Positions 30,101-45,100 of a stretch of 64,000 nt of DNA are shown here, piece by piece. The stretch is from NCBI GenBank assembly GCA_034687125.1, contig JAQGBZ010000068.1, forward strand, positions 62,001 to 126,000, in the 5' to 3' direction. The notes beneath the pieces are model-generated. The model was not told where the DNA came from. It saw nothing but the letters and a program-made list of their open reading frames with translations, and searched no databases. Made by a program: the position numbers and the translations under genes. Numbering within the stretch: position 1 is the stretch's first letter; each line of letters begins with the position of its first letter. Source of the DNA: Neelides folsomi. Lineage: Eukaryota; Arthropoda; Collembola; Neelipleona; Neelidae.

Positions 30101-33100
30101 GCCCCACCTGCCAATTTGATAATGAATGGGCAAAGTCCACAATTAAAAAACGAGGTTCATGGACTTTCGACAACTCCAAGCGGGTCGAACAACCAGCTCC
30201 ATTCCGACATCGTGGCCAACAACTTCAATTCTTCACTTTCTTCCATGAATGGCGTCGTCGGGAATGGAACTGGGATTCCGAAACCAACGGCGGCTGTCAA
30301 AGGGACCACAAAGTCAATGACACCCCCAGCTGCCATCATTCCAACTAAAGACGTGGAGAAGTCGAGTGCTCCACAGGGAGCCAATATCAAAGACTGTTCA
30401 AATCTTGCTAAAATCGCCTCTACAAATAAAATCCAACTGAATATTATGAAAAATGGAGAAGTGACCAATAAATCGCCACACGACCCTTTAGGGAAAAACG
30501 AAGGAATCACTGTGGCGTTGGTTTCGCCTATGCCAACTCCGCCCTTGCCAACAAGTGAGACCTCGTCCGTCATTACGTCTGCTTCTGTCTCAAGCGTCGA
30601 GTCAGCTCTGAGTCTCTCCCAGTCAATTTCAGAGATGAGTGTCATAAGCGTTAAGAAGAAGGAAGAAGAACCGCGTTCCTTTAGCCCACCGGAGAGAGGT
30701 GGAAAAGTTGAATTTTGTGAAGCTGTTTCTTCTCCTCGCCCCATCAACGGTGTCATTGCTGAGTGCGACGAGGACGAAATTATGCTCAATGTAACTCCCA
30801 TGGAACCAATTCTAAGAAGTTCTCCTTATGGCTACATCAAAAGCCCTCCAGGAACCACAGGATTCCTCACGTCTCAAAAACCGCCGGTTGCCAATGGCGT
30901 CCAAATGTCTCTCATGGGTAAGTTTACAAATTGACCTGTTGTGACCACTTTGAAAATAAAAATCTCCAACTTTGGGCACAACTTCTCACATTAGGAGACT
31001 TTTGTCAAGGGCAATTTACTTTATGAGCCAACTTTAAATCTAAATGGATCATTGTATTCTTTTTCACATCACTTTGTAAATATACTAAATTCCAAATATA
31101 AAAAAAGCTTAATTGCGAACTCCCTTAAGTATTTTATAACTTCAAAACAAGAAAATTAACCGCTTTAAATGTTTATTAATATTCCATGTTTAAAATGTAA
31201 ACTTTTAGCAATAATTAGCTTATTGTAATTAATTAACCTTTCATGTTCAATTATGCTTAACTTACAGAGAATAACTGCTTTGGGAAAGAAGGGGAGTTGA
31301 GGCCAATTGATCGAAATCGTTCAGCTTTAAACCCATACTCCGACTCCTTGCTTTTAACCAGCAAACAGCAATTTTCAAACAAGCTGTTGGGTCGTAACTT
31401 CTCGTCCTCAATGTCTGACCACGATTACAGTGAAATTGACAATTACGACTTGGGCTCCGGTGAGAAGAATTATATATAATTAGCAATTACTAACAATACA
31501 TAACTAATGTTTTATTTGATTCTTTTTATTTGAATTATCATTATTTAATAAAAAAAATTGCTAAATTCCACACAAAAGAACAATTTTATACTCGAAATCC
31601 AAAGCTTTAAGATTTACGTGTATAATTAATTATATTTAATTATATATAATTATAGTCGAATCGGAAGATTTTGCATAAAACTATATTAACGTATTGTAGA
31701 TATATCAAACTCAGGTTTTAAATGCTATGTTCAATTCAATTGGAAAAGTTTATGTATGCAATTAGCTGTTAAATTGTAATTTTTTTCACTAGCTGTAAAA
31801 TTATTATCTCACAATGTAATACCGGAGCTTTACGATATGAGTCATTTCGGGAACGATTTTTAATTAAGATTATATGGGGTTCTAATTGTTTTTTTTCTTC
31901 AAATAGGCTATTTGTCCGATGGCGATTTACTCTCAACTGGGAAAAATGGTCGTCGATTCAATGATGGCTACGTTTCTGAGAGCGGAGCTTACATTTATAA
32001 ACGAGCTCCACTTAATGGCCGCTCCAAAGGCTCTCACGGACAGAACGGAGGAAAAGTATCCAATCACGCTCTAATTGCCGAAGACAGGTAAGCAGTTTAT
32101 TTTTCCTACTTCTAATGAAAGAACCTTCCCTCTAAATCTTCATTTCATCGACTCGTTGAACATCACGAAAGACTTCTCGATATTTTATCAGTTTTATCAC
32201 CAATAAAAATAAACGTTCTATGGATAAAGAATTGGATCCTTATATATATACTTCAATTGTATCGTAATTTTAGTAATTGCTAATTACAATTACATTGGTT
32301 AGCTTTTAATTTTAAAAGATCAAATAAATCTAGATCAAATCTTAACTCAAATTGTTCTTATTGTTAGTTAATTTATAAAGTACACTATATACATTACTTA
32401 TATATACGGTAGTAGTATATTCTAGAATGGTTTACAAGGGTTTCTTGTTTTAAGCATTTGGGATTAAACTATTAGGTTGAACAAAGAAAGGAAATATAGA
32501 TTTATTGAAGGAATTACCGAATTTCCCCTCTTTCTCCCATCCCATGTCTTCATTATTATTGAAGAAGTTTGGCTGGTTGAGAAAAGCTACAGGCTTCATC
32601 TCTCACGGAACCTTTTTCATTCGGAGGGTTGAAATTGGCGATATTGAGAACTGGGTTTCCTCGCCAATCTCAAGGGAGGGAAGGGAGGGAAATAGGGAGA
32701 GGATGGGAACATGAGTCACTTTATCCTTATTTTCGCATGTGGGTGGCATTGCGGAGAGTTTGCAATATTGTGTCATTAAAGTCGGGGTTTTGAAGAGAGA
32801 GATGGTATATCCCGATAGGGTGAAGTGCGAGAGGGAGGAATTTGAGGGTAGAAGGGTCGAAACTCCCTTTTATACATTTTTCACTCCCCAATCCATCGAT
32901 CGGGGAGTCTGAGCAGGTCCAATGTACAAAAGTTTGTTTCCCCCCGAATTCTACGCTGTTTCATGCATTGCATGAGCCATTGAATCCCGGGCTTTGAAAG
33001 GAAATGCTCAGTGTTTTCCAGGTCTATGGGATGAGTGGATCCCCTTGGTCTCTCTCCCCCACTCGCTCACCCCTTCACAATCCAATAACGCTCCAACGGC

Positions 33101-36100
33101 TCCAAATATAATTACCACAATTAACTTGTGAAACTCGTCGCTGGAAATTGACAAACACGGAGATTGATTGAGAGTTAACTCGATTTTAAACGAGTTCGAT
33201 ACTTGAGGTAATCATAACAAAGATTCAACAAGACCATTTCAGACACATTTCAAATTTAGAGTTTTATATTACAAGTAGGATACACATCCTAATATTTAAA
33301 ACTATAATGTAGTATTACTTGTATATGTAGCTCACAATCAGTCAATTACAAAAAACAAATGGAGTTGTCTAGAACGTGACAAGTCCCATGTTTATACTTG
33401 ACAATTTTTGCTGATATTTCAATTTTGCTATTTACATCCATCTCCTTTGTTTACAACTTTGAAGAATTAAAGTTGAAAGACTTTGTGTGTAGATTTGAAT
33501 ACGGTCTAGAGAATAATAATAATGATCACACAATCAGTCGCTCAAGACCAAGTTGAGGAAGCTGAACTTAGGACTCAGGACTATATTTATAAAACAAGAG
33601 AGCAAATAGCATTAACAAAGGAAAAGTACATAAAAGAGAAGTTTAGTGCTCCGTAATAAATTCTGTTTATTCTTTACTTAAACTAAGGAGGGAGTTATTT
33701 TCTTAACCATTTCACCTAACGTCCCCTGTAAAATGTAAAAACCTGTCGAGGGTTGGAGAATTGTGGTGGCAGTAAGGAAGAATTTTCTTATTACTTTGCC
33801 CGGCTCTTTTCATCCTTTCCCTTTTCTCCAGATCACCCAAATTCACCTTTAATGGACCTCATATATTAAGATTGGATGAGAAAGGGCCTTTGTTGAGACG
33901 ACGGTGAGTGGATTTGTATTTTAAACATCAACCCATTGTTGTACCTCGTGCGTGCCTGATAATTTAACTACCACCAGCCTTATTTTCTCCATTCTTCCTC
34001 GACCTTTCCTTCCTTTCTGTCTTCTCTCAACCCGTAGTGTCGTTCAATACTCTCTCGTGTTTCTCTCACTTTCTTCTCTGAGGTATTCGAACTATGTTAT
34101 TACAACCGCTCTTAACATCCCCAAAGGTGCTGCACGATTTCTTTAACCATACAAACCTCCGCTCGATTCTCATATTTAACAAAATTTTCCTATTTCCATT
34201 CCACTCACATGTATCTTCTATATTTATAATTCTTTGCCCTTTTCAATTTAAACCCTCAACAATAATCGTTGTTATGTATACTTTAACTAAGCCTTCGTGT
34301 AACTAATATTTTGAGCCACTTTCATGCACGTGAATTACGTAGACGATGATTATTATTTATTTAAGGTAATTGGAGAAAATTGAATGGAAATGCCAGAGGT
34401 GGATCAATTTCGCGTGCTTGTAGAGAAAATTAATAATAACTTTTTTCCATTTTTCTACAGAAAATATAAAACTCATCTTACAGCCTTTTAACTTTTAACA
34501 AGTGAAGAGTTCTTAAGATTAAGAATCAAGTTTGATAGAAGGAAAGATGAATTCTAGGAAACTCGAAAAGACATGAAATGTTTATTAGAAGCATAAAACT
34601 TTGGAATTATATAGGAGTTGATTCATTAAACGAGTTGACATTCTTCTTCTAAAAACTTTTCAACATTTCTTAAATGTTTAGAAAGAATCTTTAGTCCTAT
34701 TATAGTGTATATTGCAATATAGTTTATAGTTTTAATACTTTTAATGTAACTTGTTAAAGGGATAAATTAAAGCCACACTCTCGGGTTTGGTTTAATGTCG
34801 TCAACATGGATGAGATTTACTTCTATACAGAAGAATAGGAATATAACTCTATGCCACAATACATTTACAAATACGTAATGGTATATCTTATAAGTATTTA
34901 GATCTAATATTAGTTGTGTTTATATTTAGTTAAAAAATTAATTAATTAGGCATTGCGTGTGACATTTATTGATCTTAACGTGTTAAGAAGAAACTTTTAA
35001 CTCTAATTAAATTAAAGATGAAAATGAGTCAAAAATGTATATGCTATACTTTCGAGATCCAAATATGTATGTACTTATATCAGAAAATAAGTAGAGATAC
35101 TTTTAAAACTACACATTACATAGATTTTGGCTGGATATTGTGTCGCGGGTGTGATGTACATGTTTGTGTAGTTTGTAGCATATGTCTAATAGACATAACT
35201 TCCAATAATTAATCCCTCTTTGGTCTTCTTTTTGTTTCAAGTATCATTAAAGGTTTCTCATTAAAAGTTTTCTAACTAACATCTTAAATGTTAGACCAAA
35301 CAAGAATTTAATATTACCTGACAAATCTTATAAATCTATCCATGAAGCTCATTTGTGTCATTATGTTTAAAGTTTATCAATTTCGATTCCAAGCATTACA
35401 TCAACTTTGTCTATTAATTTTTTATATTTATCCCAAATCCACGGTAGGAGAAAGTAGCTCAACGTCTATGGGGTTTAGGTTATACCAAGTATACCTACTC
35501 TTATATGAGATTTAAGTATGTACCTGTATATGACTTAGAGGCTATATGTTATTTTAATTTAAATTTTTAGGAATCTTGGTATCTTTATTCATGTCAATTT
35601 TCCTAATTATTTGTAATTGTTCTAAGCATTTATGTTTATGTCTCAATGTTCGGAATGCATTTTGCAATAATAACACAACCTTTAAACATAACCTCATGCC
35701 TCACTCATGAAATGAATGATTAATTGTATGTTTATTATCAATTAATATACATAGTTTAAATTCTATGTACCTATATATTTAACATGTATCTACTTGATTT
35801 TTTTACAGTTTTGATGATTCGAGTTCAATTTCTAGTGGAAATTCTGACCTCAACGAAATTCCGACTGATTTGACGAGTTCATCTGTAAATTCCGAGCTTT
35901 CAAGTCCTTACGCTAGTCTTCAGGTAAATTATATTTTAAATTGGGTTGGATTTATGATCAATATACTCTACTTACATTGGTATGTTCTCTATATTTGTTT
36001 ATAAGTATTTGATACTATCGTTAATATTTATCAACTGTTATATCTGGATTTTCGGTATATTTATAAATACTACCTATGCTAGTTAAAACAAATAAATATC

Positions 36101-39100
36101 ATTAGAGTTAATTTGGATATTTCGATTCCAGAGATCAAATGGACCAAAGAACACGGCCGATTCTCAAAATATAATTTATCGAGTTGTCGGATGCCGAGTT
36201 GGGAATAAGAAGAAACCAGATTCAGCAAATCACAAGTAAATTGGATTTAGTAAATCCATTTTATACTTTAATTAAACTCTTTGGTATAAATTGAGTCCTT
36301 TCTCTTGGAAAATAAATGGTTTAATTAATTAAATCTAACTTTACACTATATAATTTTCTTTATATGCCTAATGGTATTTATAACTATGTATTACATTATA
36401 TACTATACACATTTACGTAATACTAGAGTAGGTACGTATTATTATTCCCAAGTGCTTATTTAACTATTCAAATATAAAGGGAAATAAAGATAGGTAATTG
36501 TGAAATTATTGAATTGGATTTGATGAATTTAATTAATTAAAATTCTTACGGACAATTGGTTCTATTATGGAGCTTTCTCCTATCAAGCCGCTTTAATAAT
36601 AAACGTCGACAAATTAGTAGTGGGGGAGAAATTAATCTCTTTGAAATTTGTGATGTTAGGCCAGAAGAAGGGCCAGGAGGTTCGAATGCTCTCCGCCTTC
36701 ATGACAAAAAGGAATGCAATGGGTATTTCGTGACTGCCCCAGGACGGGATTCCGGACCAGGCGAGGATCCGAATAAGTCTCATCGAGCCCTCGTCGTTGT
36801 CAGAGAAAAGAAGGAAAGCGGATCGGGTGGATCAAGCCAGCTCAATTACTGTCTCAATCCTGGAATCCAATCTGAAGGCCTCTCGCACCACTCCAGCCCA
36901 CATTCAAGCACAAAAAGATCAGATGGGAAATCCATGAATAATCTCGAGTCGAAGAAAAGGAGTCCGATGGGTAAATATTACATATTTCTACTTTATATGT
37001 ACTTACACAAATGTAGTCATACACGTCAACTTTTTCCAATTTCATTCCACTATAATATTATTTGAATATTGAAAAATGAAATCAAATGGAATTCCCTGTA
37101 AATTGATACATTACAAGAACGAAATGGTTTTTATTATTAAATGAATGTTTTTAAATTGGAATATTATTTGGACTGACATTTGGTTGAAGAATTTGGGTAT
37201 AGGAATGAAATTGTAATGATTTTTGAGATGTGTTTGTTAATTCAGGGATGAAAGAGGAGTCATACGGGCGAGAGATGTACGAGAGGATGAGCAGAGAGCA
37301 GGAGTATGGGAAAGGACGTCCTCACGGGAGAGAACATTCATCCTTGAGCCACGGCAGCTCCGGAAGTTCGGGTGGAAGCTGCGATGGGAAGAGTCGTTCG
37401 GGGAAGGGAAGTGCGACGGGCGGGTACGGGTACGTACGGCGCTCGAGCGGCGACGACGGAGCCAAGACCGCCCTCAAGTACGGTTCCGTTTCACTAAGTC
37501 GTCAGGTGAGGGGCGAGCGAGACATCCTCACTGAGGAGGAATACAAAGCCGTTCACGTGGCTCTGATGTCGGCCAAAGCAGGAGAACCGAACCCGTACGC
37601 TGTGGGCATCCAAGGCAGCCCCAAACCCAGAACCAAAGTGAAAGTGAGCGGTGGGACACAGACGACCAATGACCTCCACGAGATGTCCCGTGGTCATTCG
37701 CAGCAATTAACCAAAAGTTGTGCCGATCCCGAGTACGCCTCTTCCACGTGTTCCAGGAACTCGACTGGGTCGTTGTCGTCTCAACCCGGCTACAAGTCTT
37801 TGTCCCTGACGACCCCCACTGCGACGCAGTTGTCCCAAAGTCTGCGGGAGCGGATCCTTGGCTCTCAGAGCCTCCCGAAAGCCGCAACTTCATCTGCAGA
37901 CTATGCGGCCATCCTGGCGAGCATCCAACAACAGCAGGGTTACGGAACTCCCAAGGAAAGGATGTCAAGGTATCACCATAAACCTGGGAATGACGAGACG
38001 ATGAGCGAAGCTGGCGGCTACGCCAATTACGCCCAACCGCAAGTGGGAAGTCCGTACTCGTGGATGCGGCACAGTGCAGGATATGCTTCTTCTATCACTT
38101 CCGCTCCCACAAGGCTCATTACAGGTTAGGTTTATTTTCACCTTCAATTCCCAAAAAGATTGATACACACATGAAGGGATGTCCCTCTCTGCCCACACTC
38201 CACTTTTATGTTTCTATTTAAAAATTCCATTTACAATTTTTTACGACACTCTCCGCGGAAATGGAGGCTTAGGGTGGGGAAAAGTACGATAAAATACGGA
38301 AGACCCAGGATTCCAAAGAATCCCATCATAAACATACCATTCTCATTCCTCTGATGCTTAATCTCAATCCTTCCCAATTCTCTTTTGCATAAAGGGATCC
38401 ATTTAATATTTGAATGAACCTCACGAGAAAAATGAGAAAGAAATCTCACTATGAGAGCTTCTGCACTTTCTCCCTTCTAAATTACCATATAAATTCTCAC
38501 AACCTCCTTTCATGGACTTCCTACACCGACCAAATTTGCATTCTTGCCCTGTACAAACTTTTACGACTTTTTCAAAAGGTATATCAAGTTGGTAAAAGTA
38601 AAGGAAATAACGGGCATATCGCCGATATCCTCTCATTTCATATTATAAATCCTTTTCGATATTACGCAGCGGTTTGGCTTTCATTCATATAAATATGAAT
38701 TTCAAAATTGGGTAGTATATAAAAAACCACTTTACGTCCTGATCCTTCACATTAATTCAAACATTAAACTTTTTGACAAATAGCCAATGTATTGCTAACA
38801 ATCTACCAGTAGTACTTTACTATCGTACCTTACTTTACTTACTGAATTGTAAAACCTCAATTCCCCTTTGGCTACGATTAAAATGAAATTATGGCTTGGG
38901 ATGTAAACGCAGATTGAATTTTCAATTTTTTCCAAAAAATGGTTCTGAATATATTCACATATTATGTATTTGGTAAACCTGGAATAAATCCAAACTGGAA
39001 AGCTATTTAAGACTTTTTTAGAATGATTCTTAATTGTATTTTTAATTAGAAAAAATAGTCTAAAAATATCAACTTTTATATAAAAAACGACCTAGTTCAA

Positions 39101-42100
39101 TAATAATAATAATTGAGGATGTGAAAATAAGTGGGAAATGATCCATTTTTTCCAAAGAGCTCCGTTGTTTAAGACTTTTAGCACAAGTGGAATGGAATTA
39201 TCAAATAAGTGAAAGTCTTGAAAGCCTTTGAGCGAACAATTACTTTGCAAAGGACTTTATTGAATTGTGAATTGGCGAAAAGGCTAAAAGGAGAGAAAGG
39301 AATCCACAAAATTGCATTCCCCCAATTCCTCTCAATTTGAATTTCCATTGTTATTATTTTAAGAAGCTTTTAAATGGATTTGTAATTCTATTACATAAAT
39401 TGATAAAAACACTTGTTCAAATTGTCAAATAAGTTGAGTGTTGTTCATAATAAATAAATAGCAGTAGGACATTGGATTATTAACCATAAGTAATATGTAC
39501 ATTATTGAATTACTTTTCCAAGACTTTCCACCATCCGCATTGAGTAGTTTGAAAGGCTCGGGAAATAAGGAGTCAATTGATTTGACCAGCTTGAGTTGAT
39601 GAGCTGCGGGTTTCAAGTGAAAGTGTGTATGATTTCAGGGAGCATGACGGAGGCTGAAAGCATGGAGTCCCTATCTTCCTCTGCTTCACTCGCAACCCGA
39701 TCTTGTAGTTTGGTTCAAGGCAGAGGGAAGGAATCGAATCATCATCATCATCAACCAAGGGAAACGAGTCCTTCTCGAAGCCCAAGACTCAACAGGAGCA
39801 ACAGCATCAGGTATATAATGAGATTTACTCATTTTCCATCTTCCCCATCTCACACACTTCCTTCCATCTCACAAATCTAATCTCAATTTTAAGACACTAT
39901 TTATGTATCTAATTATATTCCTCTATTAAGTCTCTAATATTCACGTTTGATTTTTGACTCATTTCCATTCAATTTCCGGCCTCTTCCTTCTTCGCATGTT
40001 AGCCATTTCCGTGAGAGGACTTTTCCAAGGTAAATCCTCTCGTTCTTTCACACTTTCTATTCGTGTATGCGTAACATAGAATAAGTATGTAAAACATTCT
40101 CGAGATTTAACTCTTTAGTTAAAATGAATGTGAAAGGAATTAAATATGCTGTGGTTATATAAGTAGATTATTAAGAACGCGAAGTAAATTTTTTAAATAT
40201 TGAAGATTTAATTATACTGTATTTATAATGTTACGAATATATAGTAATCTACACATATACTTAAAATTTTGAGATTTTATCATTTTTCGTATTCTTTCTG
40301 TACACACCGTAACAGTTAGTTACAGTATGTAGTTAGCATGTAATGTAGTACTTTATTCTGAGTATATTTTATATGTATTCGTAATTATGTAATATATTCT
40401 AATATTCTTATCGTTAGTAAATGTTTATTTTTAACAACACTTAACCTCAATTAAATTCTGTATGTAACGATTGAATGTATTTTTCTCGTAATTAATCTCG
40501 ATAGACTCGTCAATTTTGTTTAATAGCCTCATGATTTTTACTCAAAATACGGGACCTCCTTTAAGAAAAGGATGATTCATGTTCGCACTTAAATATTTTT
40601 TTTAACTATTTGGATAGACGATGATGGGATATGTATTTCTACTTTTATTTATTTGAGCTTAAAATAATCATCCTATTATTGCGAATAGATCAACCAAATC
40701 GGAGAAATTGTATCCTTCAATGCTCCAAAGGACCGACGACGTGAGTCCGTACTATAGTTCAACAATATCTGGTGGTATCAACAACATGCCTTCGTCTCCT
40801 TTACACAACGCTTCAAATCGGTATGTTTCTTCAATTAAGCTTCAATGAGTAAAATTAAAATTTGCGATATGTAAATTTGAATGCACAATTTGATTTTACG
40901 ATTATGTGTAGGATGTCTGGTGGACAAGGAGCATATTCATCAACACCTGCTAGCAGTCATAGCGTTCGACTGAGCATGGCCCCATATTCAGGCTTTCTTG
41001 CCAAAATTGCCACGAAAGAAGATGAGAGTAAGTCAGCAGAAAATAGACTATTGAGGCTCATCATCTCAACACTCCTCCAACTTTCTACTTCTTACATATA
41101 TAGAAGTGTAAGTGATTCTAATCTAATTTTTCTAACTTTTAGTGAATGGGTCGTCGCTGAGCCTCGTCTCGACGGCTTCGTCTATCTACAGCAGTCAAGA
41201 GGAGAAGCAAGCTTATGAATTACGGAAACTTAAAAGGGAATTGCACGAGGCCCAAGATAAAGTTCAAACCCTTAGCAGCCAACTCTCAACGAATGTAAGC
41301 ATTCCTTTCATGTTTTCTGTTTTCTTTAAGGGCCTGCCTAAGGGAGATTTCTTCCATTAAGATTAACTTCCATTTCATATTTACATGCTTCGACGCATCC
41401 GTCATCCCCAATGATTTAATTTAACATCCAATTTTATGCCCAAGTTCAAATTGAAAAAAGGTTTTCTTTGAAATCGAAACCATTTGAAGGAGGCTAATAA
41501 TATAAGAAAGCTATGTGATTGACTTTAAGGTAAATGGCTTATTAAGTGTACAGTTGATGTTTCACAAGATGCATAATTTATGATGGGGAAATCGTTCTGT
41601 TTTAAATACTTGAAAATACATTAAGATTATCAAGTGAACGAGTCTTGAGAACGGAGAATAAATTCAATTTTATCACCCATTTAATAGAATAAAAGTGGAA
41701 TAATCAGCAAATTCCATCTCACTGGTGAACTCAAGAAAGGTCACATTAAACCACTTGAAAATCTAAACCTCTCTCACTCTCTAGACGTTTCGCAGATAAT
41801 AATTTGAATAATATTAAATAAGAGGTTTACTCAATATCATTGTAAGATTTTATTTTATTGATTAAATGGCTTAAAGCTGCAAAGCCGCAGGGTTTTGTTA
41901 TGGGTAACAATAGGTTGCCCGCAACGCGGTGCACCTTTCAACGCCGCTCCTATACTTAAAAGTTGTAGGTTTTGTTAATTACATAACACTTACTAATCAA
42001 GGTAGGAAGGTAGTTAGGTACCTTCCTCCCTCGCGAACTGCAAATCTATTTTAAAGGGGATTAATTTTAAACTCAAACTCGCAACTCACAGAGTTTTAGT

Positions 42101-45100
42101 TTATCCAATACATTACTCACTCAAAATGGTATGTCACCAAGACAGGCCGCAAAAACATTTAATATTTCAGCAAGATATTTACAAACAAGATTAAAAAATG
42201 AAGTCCCAATTAGCAGTGTTTTATCTCCTTCCAATGTTTCAATTTTCCTTTGACTCAGAAAATAGCCATTCAACAATTCAATTTCGTGAAAATAATCCTA
42301 AAGAAGCCTTTACCATTATGCCTAATGATTTAATACCGAATCAACATTTTTCAACCCCATCGTCTAGCCGAGGAAGAAAGCCGGGAAAGTCCGAAATTGT
42401 CACAAGCCCAGATTTTCTTAACTAGAAGATAAAATGATCGAAACGCCAAAAAGATTTGTAAGAGGGCGAGGAAGCATTGTGGATTTAAATTATCCTCAAT
42501 AATTGGTATTCATTTTCGTTAAATCTGTTAATATTTTTATTGAATATTGAATGTAATGAACCTTCAGCATTGCATTGGATAAACTAAAACTCTGTGAGAG
42601 TTGCGAGTTTAAGTTTAAAGTTAATCCTTTTAAAATAGATTTATAGTTCGCGAGGGAGGAAGGTACCTAACTACCTTAATTAGTAAGTGTTATGTAATTA
42701 ACAAAACCTGCAACTTTTAAGTGTAGGCGCGGCGATGCGGGCAACCTATTGTTACATTGATGTTGCATGTTAACGAATCCTTTGGACGCAAGGAATTAAA
42801 ATGAATAACGAGCCAAAAAATATTTAGGTAATACAATTTGAGAATACAAAGTGAATAAATTTTATTCAAACTTTGGTTCACAGTAATAAAATTCATATGG
42901 TATAAATGCGCATATTAAAATCAATATGTTTTAAGTATATTCTATCCAAATATGTTTTGTGACAATTACAAAAGTTTGTAATTCGACAAGACAGACGCTC
43001 TTCTTTGCAAATTCCCTTTTACTTTTTTCTCAAGGGCCTATTAGAAATATTATTTGTATAGAATTCTTATGCTACGTCTTAAATGGATCTCATGTCGGCT
43101 TGCCCTTAATTACATGGCTCACTAGAAAGCAGAAGAACATTACTTCAGATAACTTGAGTAGCCTGTTAAATTAGTCAATGAAGATTCATCCCGAGGCTTA
43201 TAAATTCATCTTTGAACCTATCATTACATAAATGATCTCAAGATACGGCTCCCTTCAAATTTTATAAACACTGTTTGAACTTTAACATATAATATACAGA
43301 TATTCCTTGATTTGATATATACAGGCAGTATAGTATTTATGTTGAAAGTGTATTTTATATTATTACCTATTGATTAACATTACGAGCCCTGAACATTCTT
43401 AGCCAACTCAAATTTTAAAAACATTATTAAAATGAATTATACATTATGTACAATATTAGTACATTACTCATATTTCAATTTTCCGCCATACATTTTAATA
43501 ATTACTCTTACAAATAAGTTAAACCAAATAAATAAATTAATAATTTTTTAAAAATAGAATTTAATAGTCAGTTAATTTATAAAATGTTGTTAGAGCAAAT
43601 AAATATAATTATTAATAACATCCATTATTATCGTTAAGTTATGGTAATTTAAGATGACGTCCTAACTACCAATAATAATAAGTGTATTTACACTCATGGA
43701 TTCAAGGTTTGGAATAATTTACTTTGAGTAACGTGTGTTTACGAACACTACTAATATCAGTTTATCAAAGTATTTAGTTACATATTTATTATTTTTCCAT
43801 AATATTTACTGAAGTTGGGGCCGGTACATATGAGATGTTTCAAAACCAAGTTGTAAACACTGTGTGCTTTAAATGATAAAGTTACCCTTGGATTGATGTT
43901 TTATTTACTCGTGATTTTTGTTAAGGAACTTCTAGTGCCATATTTACAAAAAGGTTCTATTCTCGAGTTTACAGTTCGACTTGTCTTGGTTTTATCAACA
44001 AATGGTTTGATATGTCCAAAATTTACGTGGGAAATGTCTTGGCCACTTTTAAGATTTAAACCATCAATTGGGCGTTAATTTCATAAAGTACTTTGCGACA
44101 TTAAACATATTTTGCAAATATCGCGATAAGAGGATTAACATTATTGATACTAGTAAATATATAGTATATCTTATGTAGATATGTACAATGTACATATTAT
44201 GTCTTACTGATGGTTTTATACCATGCTAAAGAATTCATTTTCACTATTCATTTTCTGAGCCCTTGGTTAAACCATTTTTCATTTTGTAAATATGAAAAAA
44301 GGGATTTAACATGGGATTTCCCCCAACCCAATCTTTATCTCCAAATACTCCTTGAAACCTTTGCGCTCCAGACATGTAAGAACTTTTCCTTGTTAGATTC
44401 CTTTTATGGTTTAATGGATGCGGCTTATCGTTATTAGAACATATTTTTAAGTGAATTTCCCCTTACTTTCTTTTAAATTTTATTTAATTTTCAAAGGGAT
44501 TAAATTGGGAAAAGCTTCTGAGTTTTTTTGGACCCAAATGGTCCCTTTGGTCTGTGAAAAAGTTTGAATTCGGATGTGAGAGGTTTTCCAGTCACTCGAC
44601 CGTACCGTTGACGTGCGGTGGTCACCTGGGGCATGAGGGTGTGAGATTGGGAGTAACTCTCTGCCCAATTGTAATTTTTCTCTCACTCAGCCTCACCCTC
44701 AAGTCCAGATTTATATTGATGGGAAAAAATACGAGCTCGAATTCCTCGCCCAACATTTAACTAAAACTTTTATTTCCAAAATTTTATTCTCTTACCAATC
44801 CATCAATCTCTTTTTACAAGGCCTTATAAAGTAAAATGGATGAAGTAAATAAGTTTTTAAAAAATCCAATTTCAAACATTTTTCATTCTCTTACAGGGAC
44901 TCAAACTACGAGAGTTAAACCTATACTATCATATGGTATACTATAGAGATATATATTAAATTAAAAACCATTATTTAAAGTTTGTATGTATTATACTGTA
45001 CATCCTGTATTCAAGGTATAATATGTTTACTCTTACCATTATAGATTTAATGTAAAATGGTATATTTTTACTATTTAGCTAAATTATTAAAAATATGGCT

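Noticed and set aside
30157-30801. 214-codon open frame on the minus strand
   Set aside because: It lies wholly opposite exon 9; the plus-strand frame has navigator content and correct splice phases, so this is a shadow.
37528-37968. 146-codon minus-strand frame, and others near it
   Set aside because: Shadow of the CpG-rich exon 15; G+C-rich coding DNA keeps opposite frames open.
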